Source: Couchioplanes caeruleus
Lineage (GTDB): Bacteria > Actinomycetota > Actinomycetes > Mycobacteriales > Micromonosporaceae
Direction of reading: 5' to 3'
NCBI RefSeq assembly: GCF_003751945.1
Contig: NZ_RJKL01000001.1
Location: forward strand, 7,706,501-7,770,500
DNA length: 64,000 nt
Part shown: in pieces, positions 1 through 9,225 of the stretch
Numbering within the stretch: the first letter of the stretch is position 1
Layout of the letters: the number at the start of each line of letters is the position of its first letter
Translations under genes and position numbers: made by a program
Notes under the pieces: model-generated
Databases searched by the model: none
What the model saw: the letters and a program-made list of their open reading frames with translations, nothing else
What the model was told of the DNA's origin: nothing

Positions 1-517
1 GACGCTCCGGTATGGATCACCGGATGTCCCGCCGACGCGGACCCCGGTACTCTTACGTCGCCCGGCGGGCTCCGGATGCGGGCACAGGAAGATCTAAGAA
101 ACGGCTTAGGCAACGTTCAGAAGACGTGATCACGAGCGCGGCGGACGGGTGCCTTGCAGAGACGTGCGTCACTGCGGGAGCCGGCCCGGGCGGTGCCGAT
201 CTCCGGATGACCCATCGTCACGGTCATCGTGCGGGGCCGACCGCTCATCACCATCCATGATCGAGGGTGGCGAGGGATGCTGTCACCACCTGAGGAGCTG
301 GCGGGTGCGCTGCATGATTCTGCGGTACATGTGATGTCCTCCTGCGCCCTGACCAGGGTGAATGGTGTTGAAGGAGATCACTGTAAGCAGGCGTGCTCCT
401 CGGTGGCAGCGGGTGCGACCGAGGAATGGCGCTCCACATGAGAGCGGTCCGTTCCTTCGTACTACCTGATTCTCGGTATGTCCCGCCTCGCCCAGGCCCG
501 TGTCGCCGATCATCGGG
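1..517. other. No convincing gene in the left-edge region
   Basis: Several overlapping open frames exist here on both strands, but none has a good ribosome binding site, a recognisable domain or the codon bias of the genes around it. The next confident gene (minus strand) ends at 518, so this stretch is probably its downstream flank plus the upstream flank of something outside the window. I see no clear promoter, repeat or RNA gene. Confidence 0.5.
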
Positions 518-1120
518 TCAGTAACCCATTCCGGAGCAGGTGGCCGTGGTCGCCAGGAGTGGGGCGAGGACGCCGAAGACGACGATCGCGGTGGCGCCCA
601 CACTCAGGGCGTCCCGGAGCAGCGGACCGGCCCGTCGAGCGGCCATCGCCGTCGCACGGCCGGCGGCGAGGCCGAGGGCCAGGCCGATGCAGGTCAGCAG
701 TACCGGCGTGCGGTACCAGGCGAGGTCGGGCGGCAGGACCTCGCAGGTGTCCACCGAGCTTGCGTACGTGATCAGCGCCGCGGCCGGCAGGGACACCACG
801 GCGCCGAGGACAGTGAGGACCGTGCCGATGCCGAAGCGCCCGCGGCGGGTCTCCATCGCCTGGGCGACGACGGCGAACGCCGCCGTCGGGCCGAAGAACA
901 TGAGGACGTATCCGAGGACCTGGCCCGCCGGCCGGGTGGTGTCGGACCGGTAGAACAGGTCGAACGCGGCGAGCACGCTGAACTCGACGAGCATGAGGGC
1001 CAGCAGGAACAGGGGAACCGATCGCGGCGCGGCGACCGGCTCGTCCGGGCGCGGCCCCGTGTCCCGCTTCAGATTGACGAGCGCCCAATCTCGGTGACCC
1101 ACGATGTTCCAGCCCTCCAC
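518..1120 (-). CDS. Small integral membrane protein of unknown function
   Basis: The protein (up to 200 aa) has a polar N-terminus followed by about four hydrophobic segments (around residues 36-54, 65-86, 98-120 and 137-155) and a final one near 170-190, so it should sit in the cytoplasmic membrane. I recognise no enzyme motif. A pair of cysteines (CEVLPP region and near the C-terminus) may face the outside. The start is uncertain: the longest frame opens with a GTG at 1120 without a good Shine-Dalgarno, and a shorter product is possible. It is a single gene, followed upstream on the same strand by the ComB-like gene about 50 bases away, so the two could be co-transcribed. Confidence 0.6.
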   Translation of the reverse strand: MEGWNIVGHRDWALVNLKRDTGPRPDEPVAAPRSVPLFLLALMLVEFSVLAAFDLFYRSDTTRPAGQVLGYVLMFFGPTAAFAVVAQAMETRRGRFGIGTVLTVLGAVVSLPAAALITYASSVDTCEVLPPDLAWYRTPVLLTCIGLALGLAAGRATAMAARRAGPLLRDALSVGATAIVVFGVLAPLLATTATCSGMGY

Positions 1121-1172
1121 TCGTGCGGCGTCGCATAGTCAAGGGGAAGAACGTAAATATCCGGTACGAAGA

Positions 1173-1880
1173 TCATTCGGGGTGCGTGAGCCGTGGTACG
1201 ACGGGCCGGAGAACCGCCGTACCGTCCCGGTAGTCGACCTCCATGGCGAAGGCGAACCGGTCGGCCTGCAGACACAGTGCCACGTCGTCGGGGTGGATGC
1301 CGCGGTAGCCCCGCCGTACGCCCGCGGTCAGGGTGTCCGCCGCGGCCGACGTCCTCGCGCGCTGCAGGAAGGGGCCCGCGGATGTCTGCGGATTCTCGAG
1401 CAGCGCGGCGATGTATTCGGCGCAGGCGCGGTCCTCCTCGGCCGTGCCGTCGTCGCCGGTGATGAGGTACGTCACGCTCGCCGATCCGTCGGCTCGCAGC
1501 GTACAGGCCGTGGCGGCCGCGACCGCGAAGCCGGCGCACAGGACCCGGCGGGCGTGCCGGGCGGCGAGCGCGCCGCGCGTGCCCGAGGTGGTCGTCTGCA
1601 CCAGCGTGCGACCCCTCAGGTCCAGCTTGGACACCAGGGCGGGGGAGTTCACCGTGTCGAAGCCCGCCGCGGGCGGACCGTCCTTGCACGTGACCGCCGT
1701 GGGGTGGGCCGCCTTGAGGGCCAGGGCGTGTTCGACGCCGGAGGCCAGCAGGATGCGCTCGGCTCCCCCGGCGAAGGCCCACGCCGCCACCGTGAAGGCG
1801 CGCATGACGTCGATGACGACCACGGTTTCCGGGTCGGCGCCGAGGGTAGGGATTCCGGTGAACCGGGCGTCTCTGACCAT
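1173..1880 (-). CDS. ComB-family 2-phosphosulfolactate phosphatase-like protein
   Basis: This 235-aa protein matches the ComB family, Mg-dependent phosphatases first known for hydrolysing 2-phosphosulfolactate in coenzyme M synthesis. The clearest signature is the N-terminal VVVIDVMRAFT stretch (about residues 20-30), followed by TTTSGTRGA (about 96-104), both typical of the family. Actinomycetes do not make coenzyme M, so family members here probably act on another phosphorylated small acid; that is inference. Length agrees with the family (about 230-240 aa). It points away from the peptide/dikinase locus, so 1881-2033 should carry divergent promoters. Confidence 0.8.
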   Translation of the reverse strand: MVRDARFTGIPTLGADPETVVVIDVMRAFTVAAWAFAGGAERILLASGVEHALALKAAHPTAVTCKDGPPAAGFDTVNSPALVSKLDLRGRTLVQTTTSGTRGALAARHARRVLCAGFAVAAATACTLRADGSASVTYLITGDDGTAEEDRACAEYIAALLENPQTSAGPFLQRARTSAAADTLTAGVRRGYRGIHPDDVALCLQADRFAFAMEVDYRDGTAVLRPVVPRLTHPE

Positions 1881-2033
1881 TCGCGCAGCGTAGCGCCGTC
1901 GCGCCGGTGACCCTTAACAAAGATAGATACGTCGATCGTCCGGGGGGAGCTTGCGGAGAGCGACTATGTCGATCTCTAGAGTCATCGCATCGGCGACATG
2001 ACCTGTCCGCCGTCATCGCTTCAAGGAGAGACG

Positions 2034-2186
2034 TTGCACTTCACCAAGCGCATCGCACTGTCCGGGCCCACAGCGGTCACTGCCGTGACCGCTGTCGATC
2101 TGCCGACTCTCGGACGTCCGACTGTCCACCGCTGCGCCCGCGCGCCGCGCCCCGGAGCCGCGCCCGTGTCCTCACGCGGCATGTGA
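2034..2186 (+). CDS. Putative 50-aa peptide, possible precursor for the downstream ligase locus
   Basis: A TTG codon at 2034 lies five bases after a perfect AAGGAG (2023-2028) and opens a 50-codon frame that ends at 2186. The product starts LHFTKRIALSG, continues with a TAVTAVTAVDLPTLGRPTV stretch (an in-frame 9-bp repeat) and ends in an Arg/Pro-rich tail with one Cys, finishing SSRGM. It resembles no family I know. Its position 155 bases ahead of a dikinase, an MFS exporter and an ATP-grasp ligase makes a ribosomal precursor or a regulatory leader peptide reasonable, but this rests on context and the ribosome binding site alone. The alternative is a spurious frame in an untranslated leader. 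Confidence 0.4.
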   Translation: MHFTKRIALSGPTAVTAVTAVDLPTLGRPTVHRCARAPRPGAAPVSSRGM

Positions 2187-2341
2187 CGCGTCCGCGGATG
2201 CCGCACCGCCGCATCCGCCCTCATCGCGAGGCGTGCCCGTAGGCACCCCGCGTCATCGCCCGCCCGATGGGCGTCGGTGAACCGTTCCACTCCCGTGCGG
2301 CTACGGCCGGCGAGCCCGCACGCTCAGTGATGCGCGAAGGA

Positions 2342-4348
2342 ATGATGACAGTGGACACTCTGACCTCCCAGGACTACCAGGCACCGCCCGCGCTCGTCGG
2401 AGAGCGGCTGACCGTCGAGGCGTTCGAGCAGCTCGCCGGGACGCTGTCGGGACACCGGTTCGTCAAGGTCGTGGTCGACCGCCCGGCGGGAGTCATCCAT
2501 TTCATCGACAACAACCGGTACGCGTTCCACGCCTACTACATCGCCGAGCACATCCTGCACATCCCGCGCGAGGAGCTCGAGGCGAACGTCGACCAGTACA
2601 ACCACGCCTTCTACGCCGACCCGGATCGGCGGCTCTATCTGGGCCTGCTGTCGATGCACGCGCGGGAGGACGACACCGGCACCCGGCGGTTCCTCTGCCT
2701 GGAGACCGTCGAGGTCGACACGATGTCCACCGAGATGCTGCGGTACTTCTACGCGTTCGTGGCCGACCGCATCGACCCCGGTCTGCCGCTGCTGTTCAAG
2801 CCCGCGACCCACCGACAGGAGCTGCAGCTCAGCGACGTTCCGGCCACCGAGATGCCGCGCATCTCGGCGCACGAGATCTTCTCCGCGGCGCCGTTCGTGG
2901 CGCTACAGCCCGGCGTCGCGCAGGGCCGGCTGCGGGCCTTCCGCGACGAGGACGCGTACCGACGGGCCGACCCGCCGCTGCAGTGGTACGACATCATCGC
3001 GATGGACCGCGTCCCCGACGACATCCCGCGCCTGGCCGGCATCATCAACGCGCAGCACACGACGCCGCTGTCACACACCAACGTGCTGGCCGCCGGATGG
3101 GCGATCCCCAACGCGATCCAGCTCGACGCCTTCGGCCGCATCGACTCCGCAGGGCTCGACGGCACGTGGGTGCGCTACGAGGTCGTCGCGAGCGCCGACG
3201 CCATCGCGCTGACGCCGATAGAGCGGCCGGACGACCTCGACCGGCGTCCGGCCTGGGTGGCGCAGCAGGTCACCGTCGAGGAGCCCGAGGTCCACCTGAG
3301 CCCGATCGCCGGCCTCGACGAGATCCGGGCCGGCGACCGCTACCGGTACGGCACCAAGGCGGCCAACCTCGGCGAGCTGCACCACGTGCTCTCCCACGGT
3401 TCCGAGCGCCTGCTCGGCTTCTACCGCACGCCGCGGCCGCCGCGCAGAGACCTGCTCGGCTACCTGCAGAAGCTCCTGGACGTGCCCGGGCCGGCGGGCC
3501 TGGCGCAGGCGGCGAACCGGCTGCTGCGCGAGTTGGTCTGGGTCCCGCGCGGCATCGCCCTGCCGTTCTCCCTGCAGCGCGAGTTCCTCGAGTCGTCGCC
3601 GGCGATCCAGCAGACCATCGGCAAGCTGAAGATGGCGCTCGAGCTCGACGCGCGCGAGGTGGAGTCGCTCTGCCTCGAGCTGCAGCGCCTGGTCCGCCGG
3701 ACCCGGGTCCCCGACTCGATCCGCTCCCGCGTGGACGACGCGCTGGTAACCCATCTGGGCGGCGTGGCGAGCTTCGTGGTGCGCAGCTCGTCGAACGCCG
3801 AGGACCTGGCCGGCTTCTCGGCCGCCGGCATCTACGAGTCGGTCAACCACGTCACCACCGCCGACCACGTCATGGACAGCCTCAAGACGGTGTGGGCGTC
3901 GCTGCTGTCGCCGCGCAGCGTACGGCTGCGCCAACAGGCCGGCATCTCGCTGGACGACTCGTACATGGGCGTGGTGATCCAGGAGGAGGTCGCCTCGACC
4001 ATGGGCGGCGTCATGGTGACGACGAACCCGCTGACGCCCGCCGACTTCCGCAACGTCTACCTCAACGTGTCCACGCGCTCGGTGACCGACGTGGTGGCCG
4101 GCTCGCACGCGCCGATGCAGTACCTGTTCAACACGGTCGAGGGCGGCGGCCGCACGGTGTCGCTGGGCGACGCCGAGCGGGATCTGCCCGAGGCCGGCCG
4201 GGCGCGGCTGCAACGGCTCGCGGTGGCCGGACGGCTGCTGCAGGCGCACTTCTCGCCCGACTACACGTTCTCGGCGCCGGTCGACATCGAGTGGGTCGCC
4301 GACGACGACCGCATCGCGATCGTCCAGTTGCGTCCGTACTCGGCCTGA
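2342..4348 (+). CDS. PEP-synthase/dikinase-like phosphotransferase, His domain before ATP domain
   Basis: The 668-aa product belongs to the PEP-utilising/pyruvate phosphate dikinase superfamily, which moves the beta-phosphate of ATP to a substrate through a phospho-histidine. An N-terminal domain of about 200 residues that I do not recognise is followed by the mobile His domain (TPLSHTNVLAAGW; His245) and then a C-terminal ATP-binding domain, with RSSSNAEDLAGFSAAG near residue 480, a GGVMVTTNP loop and a closing IVQLRPYSA. That order (His then ATP) is the reverse of PEP synthase and recalls glucan water dikinases; rifampin phosphotransferases use yet another order. The acceptor is unknown: a biosynthetic intermediate or the finished antibiotic (self-protection) are both possible. 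ATG at 2342 or 2345 sits just behind GAAGGA. The MFS gene follows after 14 bases. Confidence 0.8.
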   Translation: MMTVDTLTSQDYQAPPALVGERLTVEAFEQLAGTLSGHRFVKVVVDRPAGVIHFIDNNRYAFHAYYIAEHILHIPREELEANVDQYNHAFYADPDRRLYLGLLSMHAREDDTGTRRFLCLETVEVDTMSTEMLRYFYAFVADRIDPGLPLLFKPATHRQELQLSDVPATEMPRISAHEIFSAAPFVALQPGVAQGRLRAFRDEDAYRRADPPLQWYDIIAMDRVPDDIPRLAGIINAQHTTPLSHTNVLAAGWAIPNAIQLDAFGRIDSAGLDGTWVRYEVVASADAIALTPIERPDDLDRRPAWVAQQVTVEEPEVHLSPIAGLDEIRAGDRYRYGTKAANLGELHHVLSHGSERLLGFYRTPRPPRRDLLGYLQKLLDVPGPAGLAQAANRLLRELVWVPRGIALPFSLQREFLESSPAIQQTIGKLKMALELDAREVESLCLELQRLVRRTRVPDSIRSRVDDALVTHLGGVASFVVRSSSNAEDLAGFSAAGIYESVNHVTTADHVMDSLKTVWASLLSPRSVRLRQQAGISLDDSYMGVVIQEEVASTMGGVMVTTNPLTPADFRNVYLNVSTRSVTDVVAGSHAPMQYLFNTVEGGGRTVSLGDAERDLPEAGRARLQRLAVAGRLLQAHFSPDYTFSAPVDIEWVADDDRIAIVQLRPYSA

Positions 4349-4362
4349 GCGCGGGAGTCACC

Positions 4363-5640
4363 ATGTCCGCCGCCAGCACCGTCACCCCGCCCCCGGCGGT
4401 CACGTCCCGCCGGGCACCCGCGCCCGTACGCCGGGTGGTCTGGATCCACTACGGCTTCCAGTTCTTCTTCGGCCTCCTGGTGTGGGTGCCGGTGTTCTAC
4501 ACGTACCAACGCGTGGTCGGCCTCGACGACCGGGAGATCTTCGGCATCCAGAGCATCTACTACGTCGCGTTCTGCCTGTTCGAGATCCCCACCGGGCTGC
4601 TCGCCGACCGGCTGGGCCTGCGGCGCAGCATGATCGGCGGCGCTGGGGTGCTGCTGCTGGCCAACCTGGTGCCCGTGGCCGCGCCCGGCTACGCCGGCTT
4701 CCTGGTGCACTGGCTGCTCATCGCGCTGGCCCGGTCGCTGGTGTCGGGCGCCGCGAGCGCGTACCTCTACGAGTACCTGCAGCGCCACGACGCGGCCTGG
4801 TTCTACCAGCGCGCCGAAGGCAACGCGCGGGCGTACAGTCTCGTCGGCAAGATCGTGTGCTGGCCGGCGGCCGGCGCGCTGATGGCGTGGCTGCCGGCCA
4901 GCGTCTACTGGCTGACGGCCCTCAACGCCGCCGTCGCCCTGATCCTGGCGTTGCGCCTGCCGGCGCTGCTCGGCGCGGATCCCGAGCACCCGCACGCAAC
5001 GGCGAAGCCCGCGTCGACCTGGCGGACGATCGGCGGGGCGGCCCGCTTCCTGCGGCGGTCCCCGCTGCTCATGCTGATCATGGTGCAGGGCATCGCGGTC
5101 TTCACCCTGTCGCGCATCCTGCAGGTCAACCTGTTCCAGCCGATCCTGACCGTCAAGGACACGCCGGTCGTCTGGCACGGCACCGTCCTCGCCGCCATGA
5201 CCGTCTTCGAGGTGGCCGGGGCGGCGGTCAGCCATCGGGTACGCCGGTTCACCGGTGACCTGGCCGCCGTATCGGTCCTGACGGTCGTCATGGCGGCGAG
5301 CCTCGCGCTGGTGGTGCCCGCGCCGGGCGTCTTCACCGTGGTCTGCCTGTGCGCCTTCTCGCTGGTGGCCGGCCTGGTCTACCCGGTGCAGCGCAAGCTG
5401 CTCAACGAGGCGATCACCGACTCCCGCTACCGCGCCACGCTGCTGTCCATCGAGTCCCTGATCGACCGTGCCGTCTGCGCCGTGGTGGCGCTGCTGCTCG
5501 GCAGCTTCCTGGCGACCGGGCGTCTGCAGACGTTCCTGCTGCTGTCGGCGGGCGCCGCGGTCCTGCTCGTCCTGCTCGTCGCGCCTCTGTCCGCGCTCGT
5601 GTCCCGGCGACAGCGCGCCACCGCCGGCACCGCATCCTAG
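4363..5640 (+). CDS. MFS transporter, probable exporter of the dikinase/ATP-grasp locus
   Basis: A 425-aa integral membrane protein with about twelve hydrophobic segments. It carries the cytoplasmic loop motif GLLADRLGLRRS after the second helix, typical of major facilitator drug exporters, and a second, weaker one after the midpoint (SHRVRRFTGD). The ATG at 4363 follows GGGAG and is 14 bases behind the dikinase stop; the ATP-grasp gene begins 14 bases after its own stop. This three-gene spacing implies one transcript. ATP-grasp plus MFS pairs recur in dipeptide antibiotic loci such as bacilysin, where the MFS protein exports the product, so the same role is inferred here. Confidence 0.8.
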   Translation: MSAASTVTPPPAVTSRRAPAPVRRVVWIHYGFQFFFGLLVWVPVFYTYQRVVGLDDREIFGIQSIYYVAFCLFEIPTGLLADRLGLRRSMIGGAGVLLLANLVPVAAPGYAGFLVHWLLIALARSLVSGAASAYLYEYLQRHDAAWFYQRAEGNARAYSLVGKIVCWPAAGALMAWLPASVYWLTALNAAVALILALRLPALLGADPEHPHATAKPASTWRTIGGAARFLRRSPLLMLIMVQGIAVFTLSRILQVNLFQPILTVKDTPVVWHGTVLAAMTVFEVAGAAVSHRVRRFTGDLAAVSVLTVVMAASLALVVPAPGVFTVVCLCAFSLVAGLVYPVQRKLLNEAITDSRYRATLLSIESLIDRAVCAVVALLLGSFLATGRLQTFLLLSAGAAVLLVLLVAPLSALVSRRQRATAGTAS

Positions 5641-5654
5641 AAGGAAGGTCCACC

Positions 5655-6890
5655 ATGCTCGTCTTCGTCGAGGCCGGCATCGCCGGCACGGGCCTGTCCG
5701 CCCTCGCCTGGGCCGTCGACCACGGCCTGGACGCCGGACTGGTCAGCGCCGCGCCCGAGCAGTACGCCCAGGTGCCCAACGGCGGCCTGCTGCCCGTCCT
5801 CAGCGCGCGGGGCCGGGTGTTCCGCAGCGCCGACACCGATGCGGCGACCCCGGACGCCGGCCTGGCCGACTGGGTCCGCGCCAGCGGCACGCGGCACGGC
5901 GTCGTCTGTATCGGCGACCGCCACCTCCCGTACGCGGCGGCGCTGGCCGAGCAGCTCGGCGTCCCGTTCCACCCGGTGCACGCGATCGCCGCGCTGCGCG
6001 ACAAGCGCGTCGCCCGGGAACACTACGCGGCGCTCGACATCCGCTCGCCGCGCTGGTCCGCGGCGGACGACGTGCGCGACGCGCTCGCGCTGCACGACGC
6101 CGTCGACGGCCCGATCGTGCTCAAGAACGTGAAGGGCTCCGGCAGCCTCGACGTCCTCCTGTGCCGCACCGCCGCGGAAGTACGTGCGCATCACGCGACG
6201 CTGGCCGACCGGCGGCGCTACCTCGGCGGCGACCTGATGGCCGAGCAGTTCGTCACCGGGCCGCTGTACAGCATCGAGACGGTGATCGACCACGGCCGGG
6301 CCGTGACCCTGGGCATCACCGACCGGCAGCTCGGCCCGCGCCCGCACTTCTGCGAGGTGTCGTACACCTTCCCGGCGGCCCTGCCGGCCGCCGCCGCCGA
6401 CGAGATGGCCGGCGCGGTCGAGGCCTGCGCCAAGCATTTCGGGCTCACGCACGGCTTCCTGCACTCCGAGTTCGTGCTCACCGCCGATGGACCGGTGCTG
6501 GTCGAGGTCAACCCCCGCCTGGGCGGAGGCTTGCTGGCCCTGATGATGAACGACTGCCTCACCGTGTCGTGCTGGGAGCTGCTGTGCCGCAGTGCGCTCG
6601 GCGAACGGCTGCCCGACGTGGCGCACAACGGCCGGTACGCCAGCACCGCCACGGTCTACCCGGCCGAACCGGGCGTCGTGGCGGCGCTGCCCGACCGGGA
6701 GGCAGCGGCCCGCGGCCCCTTCGTCAGCGACGTGGTGTGGACGGCCGTACCCGGCGACGAGGTGTACCCGCCGCGGGACTACCGGGGCGCGGTCTGCCAG
6801 ATCCGCACCCGGGCGGGCAGCGCGAGTCTGGCGTACAACGCGGCGCTCGCCGCCGCCCGCGACGTCCGCATCGAGCTGACCTCGCCCTGA
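5655..6890 (+). CDS. ATP-grasp carboxylate-amine ligase
   Basis: The 411-aa protein has the layout of ATP-grasp ligases that activate a carboxylate as acyl phosphate and couple it to an amine, as L-amino acid ligases do. Visible features are a pre-ATP-grasp domain (about 1-110), the LRDKRVAREH segment opening the ATP-grasp fold, PIVLKNVKGSGSLDV (ATP-binding lysine and Gly-rich loop, about 155-170), and GFLHSEFVL followed by VLVEVNPRLGGG, where Glu and Asn would bind Mg-ATP. The C-terminal third (about 300-411) is the usual lid. ATG 5655 is preceded by AAGGAAGG. It closes the dikinase-MFS-ligase operon. Substrates cannot be read from sequence; the 50-aa peptide upstream is one candidate partner, a free amino acid another. 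Confidence 0.85.
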   Translation: MLVFVEAGIAGTGLSALAWAVDHGLDAGLVSAAPEQYAQVPNGGLLPVLSARGRVFRSADTDAATPDAGLADWVRASGTRHGVVCIGDRHLPYAAALAEQLGVPFHPVHAIAALRDKRVAREHYAALDIRSPRWSAADDVRDALALHDAVDGPIVLKNVKGSGSLDVLLCRTAAEVRAHHATLADRRRYLGGDLMAEQFVTGPLYSIETVIDHGRAVTLGITDRQLGPRPHFCEVSYTFPAALPAAAADEMAGAVEACAKHFGLTHGFLHSEFVLTADGPVLVEVNPRLGGGLLALMMNDCLTVSCWELLCRSALGERLPDVAHNGRYASTATVYPAEPGVVAALPDREAAARGPFVSDVVWTAVPGDEVYPPRDYRGAVCQIRTRAGSASLAYNAALAAARDVRIELTSP

Positions 6891-6975
6891 TGGTCTGAAA
6901 CGCGACACCCGACGCAGCACGGACGCGCCACTAGCCTCACATTGACGCCCACCGCTGTGCTGAAGGAGGGATCGG

Positions 6976-8898
6976 GTGAGCACCTCCAGGGACCGCGCCC
7001 CGGAGAACGCCGACGTTCCGGATGACTTCGTGCTTCCCGAGTTGCGGCCGATCTGGTGGGAGACCGGCGTCCGGGCCCGCGCCGAGGCCGGCATCCTCGG
7101 CGTGTTCGCCGAGCTGCCCGGCCTGATCGTCAAGGCAATCGCGATCGCCTGGCGCACCGACCGGATCCGGACCGCGACCGTCGCCGCCGTGACCGTCGCC
7201 GCCGGGGTGATGGCCACCTTCGGCCTGCTCGCGACCCAGCGCGTCCTGGTGGAGTTGTTCGCCGGCGGCCCGACCCCGGATCGGGTACGCGCCGCCCTGC
7301 CGGCGTTGCTGCTGCTGGGCGCGGCGACCGCGATCCGTGGCGCGATGGGCATCGCCACCGGGTATGCGCTCAACGGCCTCACTCCGCGGGTCAATCAGGA
7401 GGTCGAGCGGCGGCTGTTCGAGCACACCACGGCCGTACGCCTGGAGGCGTTCGACGACGATGCCTTCTCCGAGGGGATGGAACGGGCCACGCGCGGCTCC
7501 GAGGCGGCGATCGAGCTGGTCGAGGACACGATGAACCTGTTCGCGGGCGTGGTCAGTCTGCTCGCGGTCACCGTCGCCGTCATGGTGATCCATCCGCTGT
7601 TGCTGCTCGCTCTGCTGGTGGCCACTGTCCCGACCGCGTACGCGGCATTGCGTGCCGGGCACGAGCGGTTCAAGAGCTACCTGTCCGGATCCACCCGGCG
7701 GCGCCGGATGTGGGTGTTGCAGCAGCTCATGGCGGAGCGGGTGTCCGCGCCGGAGCTGCGCTCGTACGGGCTTCGCCACTTTCTTCTCCAGCAGCACGAC
7801 CGGGTGATGGGCGCGCAGACCGCGGTCGACCTCGCGCTGGCCCGCCGGGTCACCACGACCACCGCGCTCGGCTCGGCCACCGGCGGACTGGCTCTCGGCG
7901 GCGTCTACACCCTGCTGGGCGTGCTGCTGGTCGACGGCCAGATCCCGCTGGCGGCCGCCGCGACCTGCGTGGTCGCCGTGCAGGCGGCCCAGCGCGCGTT
8001 GACGCAGACGACGTTCCAGATCGACCGGGTGTTCGCCGACGGTCAGTTCTTCAACGAGTACGTGGGCTTTCTGGAGCGCGCCGTCACCTATCTGCCGGGC
8101 CGGGCCGGCGCAGCGTCCACACCGGAGGAACTGCGGGAGATCTCCGTACGCGGGGTGAGCCTGACCTATCCCGACCGTGATCAACCGGCCGTCGACGATC
8201 TCACGATCACCATCCGGGCCGGGGAGACGATCGCGCTCGTCGGCGAGAACGGGTCCGGCAAGTCCAGTCTCGCCGCGATGATCGCCGGCCTGCGGGAGCC
8301 GACCAGCGGTGTCGTCGCCTGGAACGGCCGCGCGCTGCGGGAGTGGGATACCGACGCGTTGCGCGCCCGGATCGGTGTGGTTCTTCAGGAGCACCACAAG
8401 TGGCCCTTCAGCGCGGCCACGAACATCGCCATGGGCGACCTCGCCGCGCCCGCCGACCGCGGCCGCATCGAGCGCGCCGCGGCGCTCGCCGCCGCGCACG
8501 AGATGATTCTGGACCTGCCGCACGGCTACGACACCCTTCTCGACCGTACGTTCAAAGACGGTCAGGATCTGTCGGGCGGGCAGTGGCAACGGGTCACCGC
8601 CGCCCGGGGTTTCCTGCGCGACGGCGACCTGTTGATCATGGACGAGCCGTCCTCGGCGCTCGATCCCCGCGCCGAGGACCAGCTCTTCCAGGCCATCCGC
8701 ACCCGGCAGGGCACCCGGACCACCATCCTCATCACCCACCGGCTCGCCAACGTCACCCACGCCGACCGGATCCTCGTCATGCACGACGGCGCGCTGACCG
8801 AAGCCGGCAGCCACGACGAGTTGATGAGGGCGAACGGCCGCTATGCCGAGCTGTTCACCCTGCAGTCCAAGGGTTACCGGAGCGGACCGGCCGCCTAG
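6976..8898 (+). CDS. ABC exporter, fused permease and ATPase
   Basis: A 640-aa half-transporter with a six-helix N-terminal membrane domain (to about residue 380) and a C-terminal nucleotide-binding domain with Walker A GENGSGKSS, signature LSGGQWQR and Walker B LLIMDEPSSALD, followed by the switch His in ITHR. It would work as a homodimer in the cytoplasmic membrane and export a hydrophobic or peptidic substrate. The GTG start at 6976 has a strong AAGGAGGG eight bases upstream. It lies 85 bases after the ATP-grasp gene, on the same strand, so it may belong to the same locus as a second exporter or resistance pump, although the gap and own ribosome binding site also allow independence. Confidence 0.85.
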   Translation: MSTSRDRAPENADVPDDFVLPELRPIWWETGVRARAEAGILGVFAELPGLIVKAIAIAWRTDRIRTATVAAVTVAAGVMATFGLLATQRVLVELFAGGPTPDRVRAALPALLLLGAATAIRGAMGIATGYALNGLTPRVNQEVERRLFEHTTAVRLEAFDDDAFSEGMERATRGSEAAIELVEDTMNLFAGVVSLLAVTVAVMVIHPLLLLALLVATVPTAYAALRAGHERFKSYLSGSTRRRRMWVLQQLMAERVSAPELRSYGLRHFLLQQHDRVMGAQTAVDLALARRVTTTTALGSATGGLALGGVYTLLGVLLVDGQIPLAAAATCVVAVQAAQRALTQTTFQIDRVFADGQFFNEYVGFLERAVTYLPGRAGAASTPEELREISVRGVSLTYPDRDQPAVDDLTITIRAGETIALVGENGSGKSSLAAMIAGLREPTSGVVAWNGRALREWDTDALRARIGVVLQEHHKWPFSAATNIAMGDLAAPADRGRIERAAALAAAHEMILDLPHGYDTLLDRTFKDGQDLSGGQWQRVTAARGFLRDGDLLIMDEPSSALDPRAEDQLFQAIRTRQGTRTTILITHRLANVTHADRILVMHDGALTEAGSHDELMRANGRYAELFTLQSKGYRSGPAA

Positions 8899-8917
8899 AA
8901 GCGGCCGTGAGCAGGTT

Positions 8918-9130
8918 TCAGCCCTCCGCGCCGTCCCCGCCGGCACGGTTGGCGCCGGTGTCGTTGATGCCGGCGTTGCTGCTGCCGTGCGACGGCGTGG
9001 TCGCGGCCGGCGCCTGGTCGGTGATCGGGGTGCCGGTCTCCGGATATCCCGTCACGTGCTGGTCGGTGCTGCTTCCGGCATCGTTCCCGGCATCGGCCGT
9101 GTCGTTGTCTGCCCGGTCGTGGGTGGTCAT
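8918..9130 (-). CDS. Small disordered acidic protein, unknown function
   Basis: A 70-aa frame starting with ATG at 9130, behind GAGGGGACTCCACC on the minus strand. The product is rich in Asp, Asn, Gly, Thr and Ala with no hydrophobic core, so it is predicted to be disordered. I recognise no family. It is convergent with the ABC transporter, 19 bases apart. Together with the other small hydrophilic genes at 9.2-9.8 kb it resembles the short stress- or development-related proteins common in actinomycetes, but no function can be assigned. Confidence 0.5.
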   Translation of the reverse strand: MTTHDRADNDTADAGNDAGSSTDQHVTGYPETGTPITDQAPAATTPSHGSSNAGINDTGANRAGGDGAEG

Positions 9131-9225
9131 GGTGGAGTCCCCTCACCGTCGGTTCGGCTCGTCCGTGCCGGATACCCGGTCGGCGCCGAAGGAATCACCC
9201 GGGCCGGCGGAGGCGGGTCAGGTGG

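Noticed and set aside
12..603. Several short frames at the left edge
   Set aside because: No ribosome binding sites, no motifs, overlapping on both strands.
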